DNA from: an uncultured Planctomycetaceae bacterium
GTDB lineage: Bacteria > Planctomycetota > Planctomycetia > Planctomycetales > Planctomycetaceae
Reading direction: 5' to 3'
Assembly (NCBI GenBank): GCA_903921605.1
Contig: CAIXQV010000370.1
Location: 1 to 6,519 of the forward strand
DNA length: 6,519 nucleotides
Shown: positions 5,453-6,519 of the stretch, piece after piece
Layout of the letters: every line of letters begins with the position of its first letter
How positions within the stretch are numbered: the first letter of the stretch is position 1
Made by a program: the position numbers and the translations under genes
The notes under the pieces: generated by a model
Told to the model about the DNA's origin: nothing
Seen by the model: only the letters and a program-made list of their open reading frames with translations
The model's database searches: none

Positions 5453-5554
5453 GGAAGTCCTGTGCGTCAAAAGCTTTGCGACCATTTCGGAGCGATTGAT
5501 GGTTCACGTCGCCGAGAAACAGATAAGGACACCCTCATAGTATTCAAGGAAACA

Positions 5555-5582
5555 TTCATTATCCGGAGGAATAAGCTAGAAT
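5555..5582 (+). promoter_or_regulatory. Weak candidate promoter for the two-component genes
   Basis: TTCATT (5555-5560) and TAGAAT (5577-5582, five of six matches to TATAAT) are 16 bases apart, about 50 bases before the response-regulator start. The -35 match is poor and planctomycete promoter consensus is not well known, so this is a guess by position. The rest of the 5453-5633 stretch shows no gene. Confidence 0.22.
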
Positions 5583-5633
5583 CAACCGATCAGGATGATG
5601 AGGAGTTCCACTGCGGGCGGAAGGGAGAACTTG

Positions 5634-6326
5634 ATGGTGGAAGAGAAGTCCGTTTTGGTGATCGAAGATCATCCAACGTTGCTTGCTGGACTGGCGGATT
5701 GTCTTACAAATGGCGGCATGAAGGTTTTCACGGCGAGTAACGGGTTGGACGGAGTGATGTCCGCCAAAGCGAATCAGCCCGACATGATCATACTTGACCT
5801 GCAGCTTCCCGATCTCGATGGGATCTCTGCTTTGAAAGCACTTCGCCGAGACAACATCAAGACTCCCGTTTTGATTCTGTCCGCGAGGGACTCTGTGGGT
5901 GATCGGATCAAAGGACTGGACAGCGGCGCTGACGATTACATGGTTAAGCCTTTCAGCTTGGATGAACTGATGGCCAGATTACGTTGTTTGTTGAGAAGGG
6001 AACCCACCAACCACTCGGAAACAAAGTCAATCGAGTCGAATGGTGTGCTGATCAATCGCTATACAAGATGCGTCACGAGAAATGGCGAGACCCTCGATCT
6101 CACTCCCCGGGACTACCAGTTGCTGGAATGCCTCGTTCGCTATGCCGGAAAGGTCGTCAGTCGAGAGACTTTGGCTACCGAAATCTGGAAAAGCCCCTCC
6201 GCCTGCTGGACAAACGTCATCGAGGTACAGATTCGGTCTCTTCGGCAGAAACTGGAGCGACGAGTCTGGCCCGAGTTGATCCATACGATTCGTGGCCAAG
6301 GATACATGTTTGGAGAATTGCAATGA
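5634..6326 (+). CDS. OmpR-family response regulator, CusR/CopR-like
   Basis: A 230-aa cytoplasmic DNA-binding response regulator, a typical length for the OmpR/PhoB family. Receiver domain at 6-118: acidic pair E11/D12, phosphoacceptor D55 in IILDLQLPDLDG, S83 in LSARD, and K105 in MVKPFS. The winged-helix effector at about 130-228 has LTPRDYQLLECL, a recognition helix in NVIEVQIRSLRQKLE (194-208) and the LIHTIRGQGYMF wing. The TNVIEVxIRxLR and LIHTIRGxGY patterns are like heavy-metal regulators such as CusR/CopR, but related regulators of other stimuli share them. The ATG at 5634 is preferred because AAGGGAG (5621-5627) sits six bases upstream and the domain starts at once. ATG codons at 5595/5598 would add about 13 residues. 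The stop overlaps the next ATG (ATGA, 6323-6326), indicating translational coupling to the sensor kinase. Confidence 0.93.
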   Translation: MVEEKSVLVIEDHPTLLAGLADCLTNGGMKVFTASNGLDGVMSAKANQPDMIILDLQLPDLDGISALKALRRDNIKTPVLILSARDSVGDRIKGLDSGADDYMVKPFSLDELMARLRCLLRREPTNHSETKSIESNGVLINRYTRCVTRNGETLDLTPRDYQLLECLVRYAGKVVSRETLATEIWKSPSACWTNVIEVQIRSLRQKLERRVWPELIHTIRGQGYMFGELQ

Positions 6327-6490
6327 ACAAACTTCCGCTGCGCCTTCGACTGCCGTTGTATGCTGCAACAATTGTGGGGTTCTCCCTTTCTGCATTTGCT
6401 TATCTCGACTTGGCGGCAGACAGATACCATTTGACGTCCAAGGCCGGAGGAGCTTCGCGACTATATGGGGAGGTATCGAATACACAATGA
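6323..6490 (+). pseudogene. 5' fragment of a sensor histidine kinase, cut by the repeated sequence
   Basis: The ATG overlaps the response-regulator stop, the usual place for the cognate sensor kinase. The first 39 codons give MNKLPLRLRLPLYAATIVGF and on through one hydrophobic helix (about 11-30) to HLTS, as expected for the N-terminus of a membrane kinase with an RLRL basic cap. From 6441 the DNA is the copied Sco sequence in another frame; it reads out of register and ends at TGA 6488-6490, so the frame encodes only 55 residues. No HAMP, dimerisation or ATPase domain is present. The kinase identity rests on position and the N-terminal pattern, not on catalytic motifs. Either the gene really is broken here, or the last 79 bases are a misassembly and the true gene continues outside the window. 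Confidence 0.6.
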
Positions 6491-6519
6491 TGGGATTCTC
6501 CCCAACTGGGTCTTTCTAA
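6441..6519 (+). repeat. 79-bp exact direct repeat, copy 2 (window end)
   Basis: Identical to 3047-3125 up to the last base of the window. The join lies inside codon 40 of the kinase frame. Just left of it is the imperfect palindrome TTTGAC-GTCCAA (6430-6441). The repeat carries no coding frame of its own here beyond the displaced Sco frame, which runs off the end at the codon for Sco residue 160. Confidence 0.97.

Noticed and set aside
5334..5540. 68-codon frame after the secreted-protein gene
   Set aside because: It begins in the G-rich tract and runs through the terminator hairpin; the translation shows no domain and no ribosome binding site.

Overview
The window looks like a fragment of a Planctomycetota chromosome, probably a metagenomic or draft contig. 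The taxonomic hint comes mainly from the small protein at 3919-4248. Its short charged N-terminus, followed by a xGFVVSAELxLI-type hydrophobic segment and a GELNQ-like motif, recalls a pilin-like family that I know from planctomycete genomes. The divergently placed BlaI-type repressor and the long, gene-poor spacers fit the same group. No tRNA, rRNA, CRISPR array, transposase or phage gene was seen.

Layout: (1) 70-513, minus strand, a BlaI/MecI/CopY-family repressor. (2) 514-797, a divergent intergenic region with three small dyads and a (CT)8 tract. (3) 798-2498, a Tat-exported, CotA/bilirubin-oxidase-like multicopper oxidase with all copper ligands present. (4) 2648-3433, a membrane-anchored Sco1/SenC-type copper chaperone, ended by a strong terminator at 3464-3510. 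(5) 3511-3918, mostly empty sequence with one doubtful small ORF. (6) 3919-4248, the pilin-like planctomycete protein, followed by a hairpin terminator. (7) 4420-5328, an unrecognised secreted beta-rich protein, followed by a G-rich tract and a third terminator. (8) 5634-6326, an OmpR-family response regulator. (9) From 6323, overlapping the regulator by ATGA, the first 39 codons of what should be its sensor histidine kinase.

Function: the repressor, multicopper oxidase and Sco protein form a plausible copper-handling module (periplasmic oxidase plus copper delivery, under a divergent repressor). The CusR/CopR-like features of the response regulator make metal sensing possible for the second half, but three terminators separate these units and the link is inference.

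The most important oddity is at the right edge. The last 79 bases (6441-6519) are an exact copy of 3047-3125 inside the Sco gene. They cut off the kinase after codon 39 and put a stop at 6488-6490. The simplest explanation is an assembly end artefact. A tandem duplication or circle with a 3394-bp unit is the biological alternative.
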